A program made the translations under genes and the position numbers. Below, piece after piece: positions 25,290 to 37,319 of a stretch of 47,498 bases of DNA. The notes beneath the pieces are model-generated. The model had not been told where the DNA came from and did no database searches. It saw only the letters and a program-made list of their open reading frames with translations. Each line of letters starts with the position of its first letter. The stretch's first letter is position 1. This DNA comes from an uncultured Prevotellaceae bacterium (GTDB lineage Bacteria > Bacteroidota > Bacteroidia > Bacteroidales > Bacteroidaceae), in contig ONMI01000032.1 in NCBI GenBank assembly GCA_900318915.1, positions 1 to 47,498 on the forward strand, written 5' to 3'.

Positions 25290-25317
25290 TGGAGCCTGCC
25301 CCAAAGGACAGGCTCCA
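25290..25317 (+). terminator. Intrinsic terminator of the L,D-transpeptidase operon
   Basis: TGGAGCCTG (25290-25298) pairs perfectly with CAGGCTCCA (25309-25317). A T-rich run follows, and the stem starts 30 bp past the stop codon. Confidence 0.85.
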
Positions 25318-25323
25318 TTTCTT

Positions 25324-25346
25324 TTAAAGGGAACTTAAAGGGACAT
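25324..25346 (+). repeat. Two-copy 11-bp iteron next to array 3
   Basis: TTAAAGGGA starts at 25324 and 25335, an 11-bp period, and ends in TTAAAGGGACAT. It is the same element as the five-copy run at 16960-17014. A single related copy, GTTTAAAGGGATA, occurs at about 25613, past the array. Confidence 0.7.
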
Positions 25347-25349
25347 TTT

Positions 25350-25570
25350 AACTACGGATTTTTCTGAGTACTGTGGCATTATGGTGAATTAAAAACTACG
25401 GATTTTTCTGAGTACTCTGATATCATATGGTGAATTAAAAACTACGGATTTTTCTGAATTCTGTAGCATTATGGTGAATTAAAAACTACGGATTTTTCTG
25501 AGTTTTCTGAGTACTGTAGCATTATGGTGAATTTAAAACTATGGATTTTTCTGAGTACTCTGATTTTAAT
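25350..25570 (+). repeat. Tandem repeat array 3 (5 units, 44-53 bp)
   Basis: Units start with AACTACGGATTTTTCTGA (one with a single change) at 25350, 25394, 25440, 25484 and 25537. The second half of the unit (ATTATGGTGAATTAAA) differs from arrays 1 and 2, so only the core is shared. The fourth unit is longer because of an extra TTTTCTGAG segment. It lies just past the terminator of the L,D-transpeptidase operon and in the same orientation. No gene was seen between 25261 and 25663. Confidence 0.9.
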
Positions 25571-25663
25571 ACGGGAAAATCAGCCAAATCAGATTAATCC
25601 GTTGGGGAAGGGAGTTTAAAGGGATAATAGATTAAGTTGAGTATTAATGGAAACTAATAGAAA

Positions 25664-26158
25664 ATGATAACGATACGAAAATCGACTATTGATGACCTGG
25701 ATGTGCTGTTGAAATTGGCAGGCGAGGCCCGGACCACGATGCGGGAGAGCGGCAATCGGGACCAGTGGAAAGACGGGTATCCCTCAGCCGCCGTTTTTGA
25801 GCGCGACATAATGAACGGCTGCAGTTATCTGGCCGATAAAGAGGGAGAGGCCGTGGGCACCTTCACCTTCATTCCCAGTCCGGAGCCCACCTACGGCTAC
25901 ATAGAAGGCGCCTGGCTTGACGACGCCCCCTACTATGTGATACACCGCATAGCCGCCAGCCGTAAGAGCCACGGACTGTTCAAGGCCATGCTGGCCTACT
26001 GCTTCGGCCAGACCGACAACATTCGCATAGACACCCACCGCGACAACGTAATCATGCAGCACCTGCTGACGAAGCACGGTTTCGCCTACTGCGGCATCAT
26101 CTATCTGCAGAACGGCGACGAACGCCTGGCCTACCAGCGAAACATCCGGCAAAAATGA
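25664..26158 (+). CDS. GNAT-family N-acetyltransferase
   Basis: A 164-residue protein with the GNAT layout. ITIRKSTIDDLDVLLKL opens the fold. A central strand (AVGTFTFIPSPEPTY) is followed by YYVIHRIAASRKSHGLFKAML, which occupies the acetyl-CoA pyrophosphate-loop position. The later segment IRIDTHRDNVIMQHLLTKHGFAYCGIIYL is typical of the subfamily with the D-H--N motif. The acetyl acceptor is unknown. It starts 94 bp after array 3 and about 50 bp after an isolated copy of the iteron-like element. Confidence 0.85.
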   Translation: MITIRKSTIDDLDVLLKLAGEARTTMRESGNRDQWKDGYPSAAVFERDIMNGCSYLADKEGEAVGTFTFIPSPEPTYGYIEGAWLDDAPYYVIHRIAASRKSHGLFKAMLAYCFGQTDNIRIDTHRDNVIMQHLLTKHGFAYCGIIYLQNGDERLAYQRNIRQK

Positions 26159-26210
26159 TAATTTTTGCGAAATAAATGAGTCATCATGAGCAAAATCGGG
26201 AATAAAACCC

Positions 26211-26218
26211 TATTTTTG
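26211..26218 (+). promoter_or_regulatory. -7 promoter element of ispE
   Basis: TATTTTTG matches TAnnTTTG and lies 29 bp before the ATG at 26248. Confidence 0.55.
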
Positions 26219-26247
26219 TAGATGCAAGCAACAAATACCACCATCCC

Positions 26248-27081
26248 ATGACAGAGAACCCCTGCGCCAAGATAAACATCGGTCTGAACATCGTGAGCCG
26301 CCGTGCCGACGGTTACCACAATCTGGAGACCGTGTTCTACCCCATTCCCCTCTACGACCGGCTCACCATAGAAGAAGCCCCTGTAGGCGGAGCGATGTGC
26401 CGGTTGGAGACCACCGGTCAGGCCGTGGACTGCGCCCCCGAAGACAATCTGGTGGTGAAAGCCTATCACCTACTGAGCGAGCACTACCCGCTGCCCCCAG
26501 TAACCATCCGTCTGCACAAGGGCATCCCCTCTCAGGCCGGTCTGGGCGGCGGTTCAAGCGATGTGGGCTTTGCCATCCGCATGCTCAATGAGCAGTTTGC
26601 CCTCGGCATGTCCCCCGACGAGATGCGGCGCTATGCCAGCCGTCTGGGTGCCGACTGTGCTTTCTTCATCGCCCCCGAGCCCTGCTACGGCACCGGTATC
26701 GGCGACGAGCTTCGCCCCTGCGGCGCAGAGATGACCCCACTGTGCGGCTACTGGCTGGTGATTGTGAAGCCCCCCGTGGCCGTATCGACCAAGGAAGCCT
26801 ACTCGCTGGTGCACGCCAAGGCCCCGAAGGAGAACTGCCTCAAGATAGTGAGCGACCCCGTGTCAACGTGGCGCGGGCGGTTGACCAACGACTTTGAGGA
26901 GAGCGTGTTTGCCCTCTATCCCGAGATCAAGGCTGTGAGAGACCAGCTCTACGAGCTGGGAGCCCTCTATGCCCAGATGTCGGGCAGCGGAAGTGCCGTG
27001 TTCGGTCTCTTCGCCGAGGCTCCGGCCGGTATCGGTGAGCAGTTTGAAGGCATGTTCTGCGAAGCGGTACAACTGCCCTGA
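26248..27081 (+). CDS. ispE: 4-diphosphocytidyl-2-C-methyl-D-erythritol kinase
   Basis: Phosphorylates CDP-methylerythritol with ATP in the MEP pathway of isoprenoid synthesis, in the cytoplasm. The 277-residue GHMP kinase has the N-terminal ENPCAKINIGLNIVSRRADG with the catalytic-region Lys, YHNLETVFYPIPLYD, the ATP-binding PSQAGLGGGSSDVGFA and the C-terminal AQMSGSGSAVFGLF. Length is normal. It seems to start its own transcript. The next gene in the same direction is a damaged Nudix hydrolase of the Idi-like type. Confidence 0.95.
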   Translation: MTENPCAKINIGLNIVSRRADGYHNLETVFYPIPLYDRLTIEEAPVGGAMCRLETTGQAVDCAPEDNLVVKAYHLLSEHYPLPPVTIRLHKGIPSQAGLGGGSSDVGFAIRMLNEQFALGMSPDEMRRYASRLGADCAFFIAPEPCYGTGIGDELRPCGAEMTPLCGYWLVIVKPPVAVSTKEAYSLVHAKAPKENCLKIVSDPVSTWRGRLTNDFEESVFALYPEIKAVRDQLYELGALYAQMSGSGSAVFGLFAEAPAGIGEQFEGMFCEAVQLP

Positions 27082-27178
27082 CCGTTCCGTAGTCATCCAA
27101 CCAAGACCAACCACATCAACACATAAACCCCATCAGCCCTATCGGAAAAGAGGCTGTTATAAAAAAAGGTAAAGAGAT

Positions 27179-27665
27179 ATGTACAGAGACAATCAAGAAG
27201 AACTCTTCCCGGTAGTAGACGAGGAAGGCCGTGTGACAGGCAGCATACGCCGTGGGGCAGCCCCCCGTGGTGCATCTGCACCTATGGAACAGCCGCGGCG
27301 AGCTTTACCTGCAGAAGCGTCCCTCGTGGAAAGACATACAGCCCGGCAAATGGGACACCGCCACTGGCGGCCATGTGAACTACGGCGAAGAAGTGGACGC
27401 CGCCCTTCGGCGGGAAGTGGCCGAAGAGCTCGGTGTGACCGACTACATCCCCAAGGAAGTGGGCCGCTACGTGTTTGAAGGTCTTCGTGAGCGCGAGCTG
27501 GTGTATGTGTTTGAGACCGTCTACGACGGCGAGGTGCGTCCTGCCACCGAGGAGTTGGCCGGCGGTGCCTTTTTCAGTCCCTCGGCCATCAAGGAGCGTA
27601 TCGGCACCGGTTTCTTCACGCCCAATTTCGAGGAAGAATACATGAAATACTACGGTGACAGATAG
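27179..27665 (+). pseudogene. Nudix hydrolase (Idi-like) gene with an N-terminal frameshift
   Basis: The ATG at 27179 opens a frame for MYRDNQEELFPVVDEEGRV and about seven more residues. The family then continues in another frame from about 27255 (PPVVHLHLWNSRGELYLQKR, PSWKDIQPGKWDTATGG). The Nudix box there is intact: GHVNYGE, seven residues, REVAEELGV. Homologues have a GSK-LHPVVHLH stretch at this junction. Here that part is missing and a run of six C (27261-27266) marks the join, so a small out-of-frame deletion is likely. An in-frame GTG at 27252 could still give a 137-residue protein with the whole Nudix box. A sequencing error alone would not explain the missing residues. Confidence 0.75.
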
Positions 27666-27745
27666 TTTGGCATACCTTTTGCTTGGAAACTGATACATAT
27701 ACCCAGCGAAAAGAATAGGAAAAAGGAAAAAGAAAGGAAAGAAGA

Positions 27746-30276
<2,531 letters not shown>

Positions 30277-30280
<4 letters not shown>

Positions 30281-30933
30281 CGGCCGACCTTATACTCCGC
30301 CTGCTGGTCTCCGCCCTCTTGGGCGGAGCCATCGGCTTTGAGCGCAGTTACCGCGCCAAGGAAGCCGGCATCAGGACCCACTTCCTTGTGTCGCTGGGCA
30401 GCACACTGTTTATGATTATCTCCCTCTACGGCTGTTTAGAAGTAGCGGAGCAGCACGGCAGCAACATCCGTGCCGACGTGTCGCGTATTGCCGCCCAGGT
30501 GGTGAGCGGCATCGGTTTTATCGGTGCCGGCACGATTATCTTCCAAAAGCATGTAATCCGCGGTCTGACCACCGCCGCCGGTCTCTGGGTGACCTCCGCC
30601 ATCGGTCTGACGTGCGGTGCCGGGCAGTACACGCTGGCCATCGCCACTACGGTGATGGTGCTGATAGGTCTGGAGGCCCACAACTGGGTATTCCGCCGTT
30701 TCGGTTCGCGGAGCATGAACCTGACCTTTACAGCGAGGACCACGGAAGAGGTGAAGCGCATATTGGAAAGTTTCAAGCGCGACGGTATGAACATAGACAC
30801 CTACAACATGCGCGAGAACGAGAAAGGCTGCAATGTGAGCTTAGAGGTGAAGATAAAGCGCGCTCACTATGAGAGCAGCATCCTGAAAATCATGGATGAG
30901 CTGGAAGGTGTGGCAGTGGAAAGCATAGAATAG
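30277..30933 (+). CDS. MgtC/SapB family membrane protein
   Basis: A 218-residue inner-membrane protein. The N-terminal 130 or so residues form four or five helices with the family signature ALLGGAIGFERSYRAKEAG, IRTHFLVSLGSTLF, and VVSGIGFIGAGTI followed by GLTTAAGLWVTSAIGL. The soluble C-terminal part (about 145-218) is ACT-like. MgtC proteins are linked to growth at low magnesium and to control of the F-type ATPase. SapB relatives are of unknown role. The ATG overlaps the clpC stop by four bases (ATGA), which implies translational coupling, an unusual pairing. Confidence 0.9.
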
Positions 30934-31246
30934 AATAGAATAGATTAAAAATTAAAAATTAAAGATTAAAGATTAGGATGGGAGAATGGGAAGATTTTAA
31001 TCGGAAGATTGGAAAATCTTGACAAGAAATAATCATCTCTGTAATAAGCGCCTTCGGTGCGGAAACTGAAAGAAATTCTCATAATACGCAGAAATTTTTC
31101 ATTTCTATTGCTGTAACTATAAGAAATTATGGGAATTATGGGAAATTCTTTATTCTGAGGAGCAGAAGATTGTGGCCATGGGCAGTTATTGACGGTGAGG
31201 AAACATATAAATAAGGTATAGGCGACGACGAGATTTGCGATGCAAA
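30934..31246. other. Gene-free spacer between convergent genes
   Basis: No gene seen. It starts with short A/T-rich repeats (AGAAT three times, then ATTAAA-type repeats to about 30975). It also holds a GC-CCTTCGG-GC hairpin with AAATTCTCATAAT at 31047-31085, related to the elements at 13.5-14.1 kb, and a near-palindrome GATTTGC/GCAAAT at about 31231-31246. Confidence 0.6.
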
Positions 31247-31288
31247 TATACAAAGAGAGGATGCCAGGCGGCATCCTCTCTTTGTATA
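31247..31288. terminator. 19-bp perfect hairpin terminator
   Basis: Positions 31247-31265 pair perfectly with 31270-31288 around a 4-nt loop, 19 bp before the stop codon end of the mutase large-subunit gene (minus strand). It can also end transcription from clpC-mgtC. The T-run is weak on both sides. Confidence 0.7.
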
Positions 31289-31307
31289 GAATGGTAAGGA
31301 TTGCGGT

Positions 31308-33470
31308 TTACTTGTCGAGGAGGATGTTCATCATCTCGACGGCAGCCTTAGCCACAGAGGTACCAGGACCGAAGATGGCAGCTACGCCAGCCTTGTAGAG
31401 GAAGTCGTAGTCCTGAGCGGGAATCACACCACCGGCGATGACCATGATATCGTCGCGTCCGAGTTTGTGCAGTTCCTCGATGAGCTGCGGGATAAGCGTC
31501 TTATGACCAGCTGCGAGCGAGGAGGCACCCACGATGTGAACATCGTTTTCTACAGCCTCGCGAGCGGCCTCGGCCGGAGTCTGGAAGAGCGGTCCCATAT
31601 CGACATCGAAACCACAGTCGGCATAACCGGTAGCCACCACTTTGGCACCACGGTCGTGACCGTCCTGTCCCATTTTTGCCACGAAGATACGGGGGCGGCG
31701 TCCTTCCTTCTTGAAGAACTCCTCTGTCAACTCACAAGCTTTCTCAAAGTCGGAGTCGTTTTTGCTTTCTGCTGAATACACGCCTGAAATAGTTCTGATA
31801 ACAGCTTTATAACGTCCTACAATTTCCTCGCACGCATCACTGATTTCGCCCAGTGTGCAGCGGAGTCCAGCGGCTTTGACAGCGAGAGCGAGCAGGTTCT
31901 TGTCAGACTTCTTGCCCTCGTTGAATTCTCTCACGCACTCAGTAATCTCAGCCAGGGCAGCCTTGCAGGCAGCCTCGTCGCGGTTTGCGCGGACCTGAGC
32001 CAGGCTTTCCTCCTGCTGTTTGCGCACTGCGGTGTTGTCCACCTCGAGGATATCGATAGGATCCTCGTGAGCGAGGCGGTACTTGTTGGTACCCACGATG
32101 GTCTGCACACCCGAGTCGATGCGAGCCTGTGTGCGGGCAGCGGCTTCCTCGATACGCATTTTGGGAAGACCGGTCTCGATGGCCTTGGCCATACCGCCCA
32201 GTTTTTCGATTTCCTGGATGTGCTCCCAGGCCTTGTGCACCAGTTCGTTGGTGAGCGACTCCACATAGTAAGAGCCGGCCCAGGGGTCAATCTGCTTGCA
32301 CACCTTGGTCTCATTCTGGATGTAGATCTGGGTGTTACGAGCGATACGTGCGGAGAAGTCGGTAGGCAGTGCAATAGCCTCGTCGAGTGCGTTGGTATGG
32401 AGCGACTGGGTGTGACCCAGCACAGCAGCCATAGCCTCGATACAAGTACGACCCACATTGTTGAAAGGATCTTGCTCGGTGAGCGACCATCCCGAAGTCT
32501 GCGAGTGCGTACGGAGTGCCATCGACTTAGGATCTTTGGCACCGAAGCTCTTCACAATCTTGGCCCAGAGTAGACGTCCGGCACGCATTTTTGCGATTTC
32601 CATGAAGTGGTTCATACCGATAGCCCAGAAGAAGGACAGACGCGGTGCGAACTTATCGACAGGAATACCGGCGTTGACACCCGTGCGGAGATAGTCCATA
32701 CCGTCGGCGAGGGTATAAGCCAGCTCGATATCGGCGGTAGCTCCAGCCTCCTGCATGTGGTAGCCCGAGATAGAGATAGAGTTGAACTTCGGCATGAACT
32801 GCGAAGTATACTCGAAGATGTCGGCAATAATCTTCATGGAGAAGGCAGGCGGGTAAATATAGGTATTACGCACCATGAACTCCTTGAGGATATCGTTCTG
32901 GATGGTACCGGCCATTTCCTCGAGTTTGGCACCCTGCTCCAGACCAGCGTTGATGTAGAAAGCCAGGATGGGCAGCACAGCGCCGTTCATGGTCATAGAG
33001 ACCGACATTTTGTTGAGGGGGATACCGGCGAAAAGCACCTTCATGTTCTCAAGCGAGCAGATAGACACACCAGCCTTACCCACATCGCCCACCACACGGG
33101 CGTTGTCGGGGTCATAACCGCGGTGTGTAGGCAGGTCGAAGGCTACGGAGAGACCTTTCTGTCCGGAAGCCAGGTTTCTGCGGTAGAAAGCGTTAGACTC
33201 CTCAGCGGTGGAGAATCCGGCATACTGGCGGATGGTCCAGGGGCGGAAGGGGTACATCATAGAGTACGGGCCACGCAGGAACGGCGGAATACCGGCTGCG
33301 AAGTCGAGGTGCTCCATGCCCTCGAGGTCTTCCTTGGTGTAAACCGGTTTCACCTCGATGTGCTCGGGCGTTTTCCAGTTATATTCTATGCCATTGGCTT
33401 TTTGCCACTCGGTACCGTTTTGAGCTTTGATACCGGCATATATATCGATGTCTTTAAAATTCTTTCTCAT
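31308..33470 (-). CDS. mutB: Methylmalonyl-CoA mutase large (alpha) subunit
   Basis: Interconverts succinyl-CoA and methylmalonyl-CoA with adenosylcobalamin, the key step from succinate to propionate. The 720-residue catalytic subunit has the TIM-barrel part ([70 protein letters not shown]). The C-terminal B12-binding domain carries the DGHDRGAKV motif near residue 600 and [12 protein letters not shown]. Its start is 20 bp after the small-subunit stop, so the two form an operon read from 35.4 kb. A strong hairpin follows. No epimerase gene is in the window. Confidence 0.97.
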   Translation of the reverse strand: MRKNFKDIDIYAGIKAQNGTEWQKANGIEYNWKTPEHIEVKPVYTKEDLEGMEHLDFAAGIPPFLRGPYSMMYPFRPWTIRQYAGFSTAEESNAFYRRNLASGQKGLSVAFDLPTHRGYDPDNARVVGDVGKAGVSICSLENMKVLFAGIPLNKMSVSMTMNGAVLPILAFYINAGLEQGAKLEEMAGTIQNDILKEFMVRNTYIYPPAFSMKIIADIFEYTSQFMPKFNSISISGYHMQEAGATADIELAYTLADGMDYLRTGVNAGIPVDKFAPRLSFFWAIGMNHFMEIAKMRAGRLLWAKIVKSFGAKDPKSMALRTHSQTSGWSLTEQDPFNNVGRTCIEAMAAVLGHTQSLHTNALDEAIALPTDFSARIARNTQIYIQNETKVCKQIDPWAGSYYVESLTNELVHKAWEHIQEIEKLGGMAKAIETGLPKMRIEEAAARTQARIDSGVQTIVGTNKYRLAHEDPIDILEVDNTAVRKQQEESLAQVRANRDEAACKAALAEITECVREFNEGKKSDKNLLALAVKAAGLRCTLGEISDACEEIVGRYKAVIRTISGVYSAESKNDSDFEKACELTEEFFKKEGRRPRIFVAKMGQDGHDRGAKVVATGYADCGFDVDMGPLFQTPAEAAREAVENDVHIVGASSLAAGHKTLIPQLIEELHKLGRDDIMVIAGGVIPAQDYDFLYKAGVAAIFGPGTSVAKAAVEMMNILLDK

Positions 33471-33490
33471 GATTTTGAGCTTGCTTCAGA

Positions 33491-35344
33491 TTAGATACCC
33501 AACTTAGCGTTATATTCCTTAAGTGTCTCGAGCACATTGCAGCGAACGTGGATGAAGTTCTCGATGCCAGCGGCTTTGAGGTCGTCCATGCAGGCGGGAG
33601 CACCTGCGACGACAAACATGGCACGGCCGTCGAGATACTTGAAGGCCGGAACAGCATATTCAGCATACTCATCATCACTGGAGCAAAGCACCACGATATC
33701 GGCACCAGCCTTGAGGGCGGCGTCGACACCCTCTTCCACGGTCTTGAAGCCGAGGTTGTCCATCACCTTGTAGCCGGCGCATGCGAGGAAGTTGCACGAG
33801 AACTGTGCACGGGCCTGACGCATGGCGAGGTTGCCGATGGTAAGCATGAAGGCAACGGGTGTCTTAGCATTCTCGGTATGGATGCGGAGGTCTTCGAAGT
33901 CAGCAGCCAGACGTGTAGACTTGATGGTCTTGAGAGGTGTCTCCTCCTCACCGCCCTTGCAGCAGCATTTTGCCTCGAGGGGAGCCTTGCCTTCCGACTT
34001 CTCGGTGAAGTTGGGGAACTGGTTGGTACCGAGGAGGAACTCCTTGCGCTTGGCGGCGTCGGCATGACGCTTCACGTTGGTAGCGTTGATATCATCCTGG
34101 ACGGTTCCGGCCTTGACGGCAGCGAGGAAACCGCCCTCCTCCTCCACTTTGAGGAAGATTTTCCAGCCCTCGTTGGCGAGGCTGTCGGTGAGGTGCTCAA
34201 TATAATAAGAACCGGCGCCCGGGTCAACGACGGAAGCGAAGTGGCTTTCCTCCTTGAGCAGGAGCTGCTGGTTGCGTGCGATACGCTCGGAGAAGTCGGA
34301 CGGAGCCTCATAGGGAGCGTCGAACGGAGTGACGACCATGGAGTGAACGCCGGCGATGGCAGCGCTCATAGCCTCAGTCTGCGAGCGGAGCAGATTGACA
34401 TAGCTGTCGAAGACTGTCTGGTTGTAGCGCGAGGTGACAGCATTGACAATCATCTTGCAAGCGCAGTCGCATTTCGGCTCATACGTCTTCACAATCTGCG
34501 CCCAGAGCATACGTGCGGCGCGGAATTTGGCCAGCTCCATGAAATAGTTCTCGGAGATGCCCATATTGAATTTGATCTTCTTAGCAGCGAGGTCGGCGTC
34601 GACACCGGCATCGGTGAGGAGCTGCATATACTCATTTCCCCAAGCCAGCGCATAGCCCAATTCCTGCACGATGTAAGCGCCTGAATTGTTGAGTGCGAGA
34701 GAGTCGACCGAGATGCAACGGAAGTTAGGATACTCCTTGAGCGACTCAACGAGTTGGGGAGCCACTTTGAGTACCTCTTCAGCATCCTTGCCCTTCATAA
34801 GCATCATGCGGAAGGGGTCGAAGTCGATGCTGCCGACGAGTTTTTCCTTGTCGTAGCCTTTCTTTTCAAAATAAGCCTTGAGGATTTCGGCCAGCTCGAG
34901 GGCGTGGCGCATGCAAGTGTGGAAGTTGACCTCGATGCACTCGCACTGGATGTCTTTGAGGAGTGTCTCGATGAACTCAGCGTTCACTTTGTCGCCATGG
35001 ATGCGGAAACCGAGCGAATCGATGCCTTTGTTGAGGATGTCGAGTGCCTTTTCGTTGGCAGCGGCGGCATCTTCGGCATTGATTTCCTGTCTTACATACC
35101 AGATGTTGTCGTTTTTCTTGTTGCCTCTGACGAAGGGGAATTCGCCGGGCAGCGACTCAGGAGTTTTCAGTTTCAGCACATCTTCCCTGCGGTAGAAAGG
35201 CTGCACGTTAAAACCTTCGTTGGTTCTCCAGACGAGTCTCTTGTTGAAATCGGCGCCTTTCAGGTCGACTTGGATTTTGTCCAGCCATTCCTGTGTAGTA
35301 GGAGCCTGAAACTCGGTAAAGAGTTTTTCCTTGTTGTTTGACAT
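33491..35344 (-). CDS. mutA: Methylmalonyl-CoA mutase small (beta) subunit
   Basis: The structural partner of the catalytic large subunit in the heterodimeric mutase. The 617-residue protein keeps the barrel layout (WLDKIQVDLKGADFNKRLVW, GFNVQPFYRRED, RFRAARMLWAQIVKTY-like region, DPGAGSYYIEHLTDSL). Its C-terminal flavodoxin-like domain lacks the DxHxxG cobalamin motif, as expected for this subunit. It is first in the operon, with a -7 box about 50 bp upstream. A cysteine/acidic stretch (KCCCKGGEEET, about 465) interrupts the linker and looks like a lineage-specific insertion. Confidence 0.95.
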   Translation of the reverse strand: MSNNKEKLFTEFQAPTTQEWLDKIQVDLKGADFNKRLVWRTNEGFNVQPFYRREDVLKLKTPESLPGEFPFVRGNKKNDNIWYVRQEINAEDAAAANEKALDILNKGIDSLGFRIHGDKVNAEFIETLLKDIQCECIEVNFHTCMRHALELAEILKAYFEKKGYDKEKLVGSIDFDPFRMMLMKGKDAEEVLKVAPQLVESLKEYPNFRCISVDSLALNNSGAYIVQELGYALAWGNEYMQLLTDAGVDADLAAKKIKFNMGISENYFMELAKFRAARMLWAQIVKTYEPKCDCACKMIVNAVTSRYNQTVFDSYVNLLRSQTEAMSAAIAGVHSMVVTPFDAPYEAPSDFSERIARNQQLLLKEESHFASVVDPGAGSYYIEHLTDSLANEGWKIFLKVEEEGGFLAAVKAGTVQDDINATNVKRHADAAKRKEFLLGTNQFPNFTEKSEGKAPLEAKCCCKGGEEETPLKTIKSTRLAADFEDLRIHTENAKTPVAFMLTIGNLAMRQARAQFSCNFLACAGYKVMDNLGFKTVEEGVDAALKAGADIVVLCSSDDEYAEYAVPAFKYLDGRAMFVVAGAPACMDDLKAAGIENFIHVRCNVLETLKEYNAKLGI

Positions 35345-35391
35345 AGTGTGAATTGTTATTATATAAGTTTAATCCAAATAGTATTAGGCTG

Positions 35392-35399
35392 CAAAGGTA
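35392..35399 (-). promoter_or_regulatory. -7 promoter element of the mutase operon
   Basis: The minus strand reads TACCTTTG, a TAnnTTTG match 47 bp before the mutA start codon. The leader is too short for a cobalamin riboswitch. Confidence 0.6.
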
Positions 35400-35523
35400 A
35401 CATGTTATTTTGTAAAAAGGATAGAAAATCCGGAATTTTTTCACTTTAAAATTAAAAAAACAAAAAACGATTTTTCGGTTTAAAATAATGGCTTGAAAAT
35501 TCCTTTATGAATAAAATAATGCC

Positions 35524-35531
35524 TAACTTTG
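35524..35531 (+). promoter_or_regulatory. -7 promoter element of the AspT/YidE-type gene
   Basis: TAACTTTG matches TAnnTTTG. A possible TTG start at 35529 would lie inside it, which favours the ATG at 35556. Confidence 0.65.
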
Positions 35532-35555
35532 CACCCGAATTTGCGTTTTTTAAGA

Positions 35556-37247
35556 ATGGAGTGGATAACCAACCTTTTTACGTCTACAGAATCAGTTGCC
35601 CATATCGTACTGCTTTACGCGATAGTGATAGCTGTAGGCGTGTATTTAGGTAAGATAAAGATAGGCGGAGTATCATTAGGGGTGACATTTGTGTTGTTTG
35701 CCGGCATTGTGGCCGGTCACATTCATTTTACGGCCCCGCAAGCCATTTTGAATTTCGGTCAGGACTTTGGTTTGATATTGTTTGTGTTCATGATCGGTTT
35801 GCAGGTAGGTCCCGGTTTCTTTGAAAGTTTCCGCAAGGACGGTGTGACGCTGAACCGTCTGGCCACCGCCACGATACTGTTGAACATCGCCGTGATGTTC
35901 GGTTGCTACTATCTCTTCTTCGACACCTCCAATCCCTACAACCTGCCCATGCTGGTAGGTACCCTTTATGGTGCTGTGACCAACACCCCCGCTCTGGGTG
36001 CCGCCTCTGAGGCGATGAGTTCCGTTTTCAAGGGCGATGTTCCCCAGATAGCCTCCGGCTACGCCTGTGCCTACCCCCTTGGTGTGGTTGGCATTATCCT
36101 GGCCACGATAGCCGTTCGTTTTCTCTGCAAGGTGAAGTTGGAAGACGAGGAAGCCCAGTTGCTGGCCGAGGAAGCCACCAATCCCCACGAGAAGCCCTAC
36201 AAGATGCACCTGCGTGTGACCAACCTATATTTGGCCGGCCGCACTCTGATGCAGATAAGCGAGTTTTTGAACCGCGACTTTGTGTGTTCGCGTATTCTTC
36301 ACGACGGCGAGGTGAGTATTCCCAACAGCAAGACCATCTTCGAGGTCGGCGACGAGTTGCTCGTTGTGTGTGCCGAGGCCGACGCCGAGCCCATCAAGGC
36401 CTTTATCGGTCCCGAGGTGCCCGGTGAGTGGAACACCGAGTTGGAAGCCCAGCCGATGGTAGCCCGCCGCATCGTGGTGACCCGTCCGTCGATGAACGGC
36501 AAGACCCTTGGCAAGATGCACTTTGCGAGCGTTTACGGTGTGAATGTGACCCGTATCACCCGTCACGGCATCGACCTTTTTGCCGGCCGCAGTCACCATT
36601 TCCACATCGGCGACCGCGTGATGGTGGTAGGTCCTGAGGACAATGTGAACCGTGTGGCCGACATGATGGGCAACGCCGCCCACCGTCTGAACGCCCCCAA
36701 CATCGCCACCATTTTCGTAGGCATCATGCTGGGCATCATCTTGGGCTCGCTCCCCTTCTTCATTCCCGGCATGCCCGAGCCCATGAAGCTCGGTTTGGCA
36801 GGCGGTCCGCTTATCGTAGCCATTCTGATAGGCCGTTTCGGCTACCGCATCAAACTCGTCACCTACACCACGACGAGTGCCAACATGATGCTTCGTGAGA
36901 TAGGCCTGGTACTTTTTTTGGCGAGTGTGGGCATCAAGGCCGGTGCCGGATTCTGGGATACGGTCGTAGCCGGTGACGGTATTAAATATGTGTACAGCGG
37001 TTTTCTCATCACGGTACTCCCCATCCTTATAGTAGGCGTGTACAGCCGCTTGAAATACAAATTCAACTATTTCACCATCATGGGCATGCTGGCCGGCACC
37101 TACACCGATCCCCCCGCCCTGGCCTACGCCAACGGCGTCTGTTCGAAGGAAGCCCCCTCTATAGGCTACTCGACGGTATATCCGCTGAGCATGTTTCTGA
37201 GGATTCTGACGGCGCAGATCATCGTGCTCTTCTTCTGCGGGGCATAA
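35556..37247 (+). CDS. AspT/YidE-type antiporter family membrane protein
   Basis: A 563-residue transporter with two halves of several membrane helices each. The halves flank two TrkA-C (RCK-C) regulatory domains at about 205-285 ([27 protein letters not shown]) and 300-375 ([31 protein letters not shown]). The helical repeats share GLQVGPGFF-like and [10 protein letters not shown] motifs, and there is a substrate-region [11 protein letters not shown]. Family members exchange aspartate for alanine; many are unassigned. The mutase operon upstream and decarboxylase genes downstream suggest a dicarboxylate or amino acid of the succinate/propionate route. That link is inferred from position only. 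Confidence 0.88.
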   Translation: MEWITNLFTSTESVAHIVLLYAIVIAVGVYLGKIKIGGVSLGVTFVLFAGIVAGHIHFTAPQAILNFGQDFGLILFVFMIGLQVGPGFFESFRKDGVTLNRLATATILLNIAVMFGCYYLFFDTSNPYNLPMLVGTLYGAVTNTPALGAASEAMSSVFKGDVPQIASGYACAYPLGVVGIILATIAVRFLCKVKLEDEEAQLLAEEATNPHEKPYKMHLRVTNLYLAGRTLMQISEFLNRDFVCSRILHDGEVSIPNSKTIFEVGDELLVVCAEADAEPIKAFIGPEVPGEWNTELEAQPMVARRIVVTRPSMNGKTLGKMHFASVYGVNVTRITRHGIDLFAGRSHHFHIGDRVMVVGPEDNVNRVADMMGNAAHRLNAPNIATIFVGIMLGIILGSLPFFIPGMPEPMKLGLAGGPLIVAILIGRFGYRIKLVTYTTTSANMMLREIGLVLFLASVGIKAGAGFWDTVVAGDGIKYVYSGFLITVLPILIVGVYSRLKYKFNYFTIMGMLAGTYTDPPALAYANGVCSKEAPSIGYSTVYPLSMFLRILTAQIIVLFFCGA

Positions 37248-37319
37248 GGAGTCGCCCATCAGGCAGATAACATAATCACCGAAAGATATCAAACAAACAT
37301 ATATAAAAATATAATACAC

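Noticed and set aside
35345-35391. Cobalamin riboswitch before the B12-dependent mutase genes
   Set aside because: The leader between the -7 box and mutA is under 50 nt, far too short, and no B12-box sequence is present.
35529-35555. TTG start for the AspT/YidE-type gene
   Set aside because: It overlaps the -7 element TAACTTTG. The ATG at 35556 gives a normal membrane-protein start.
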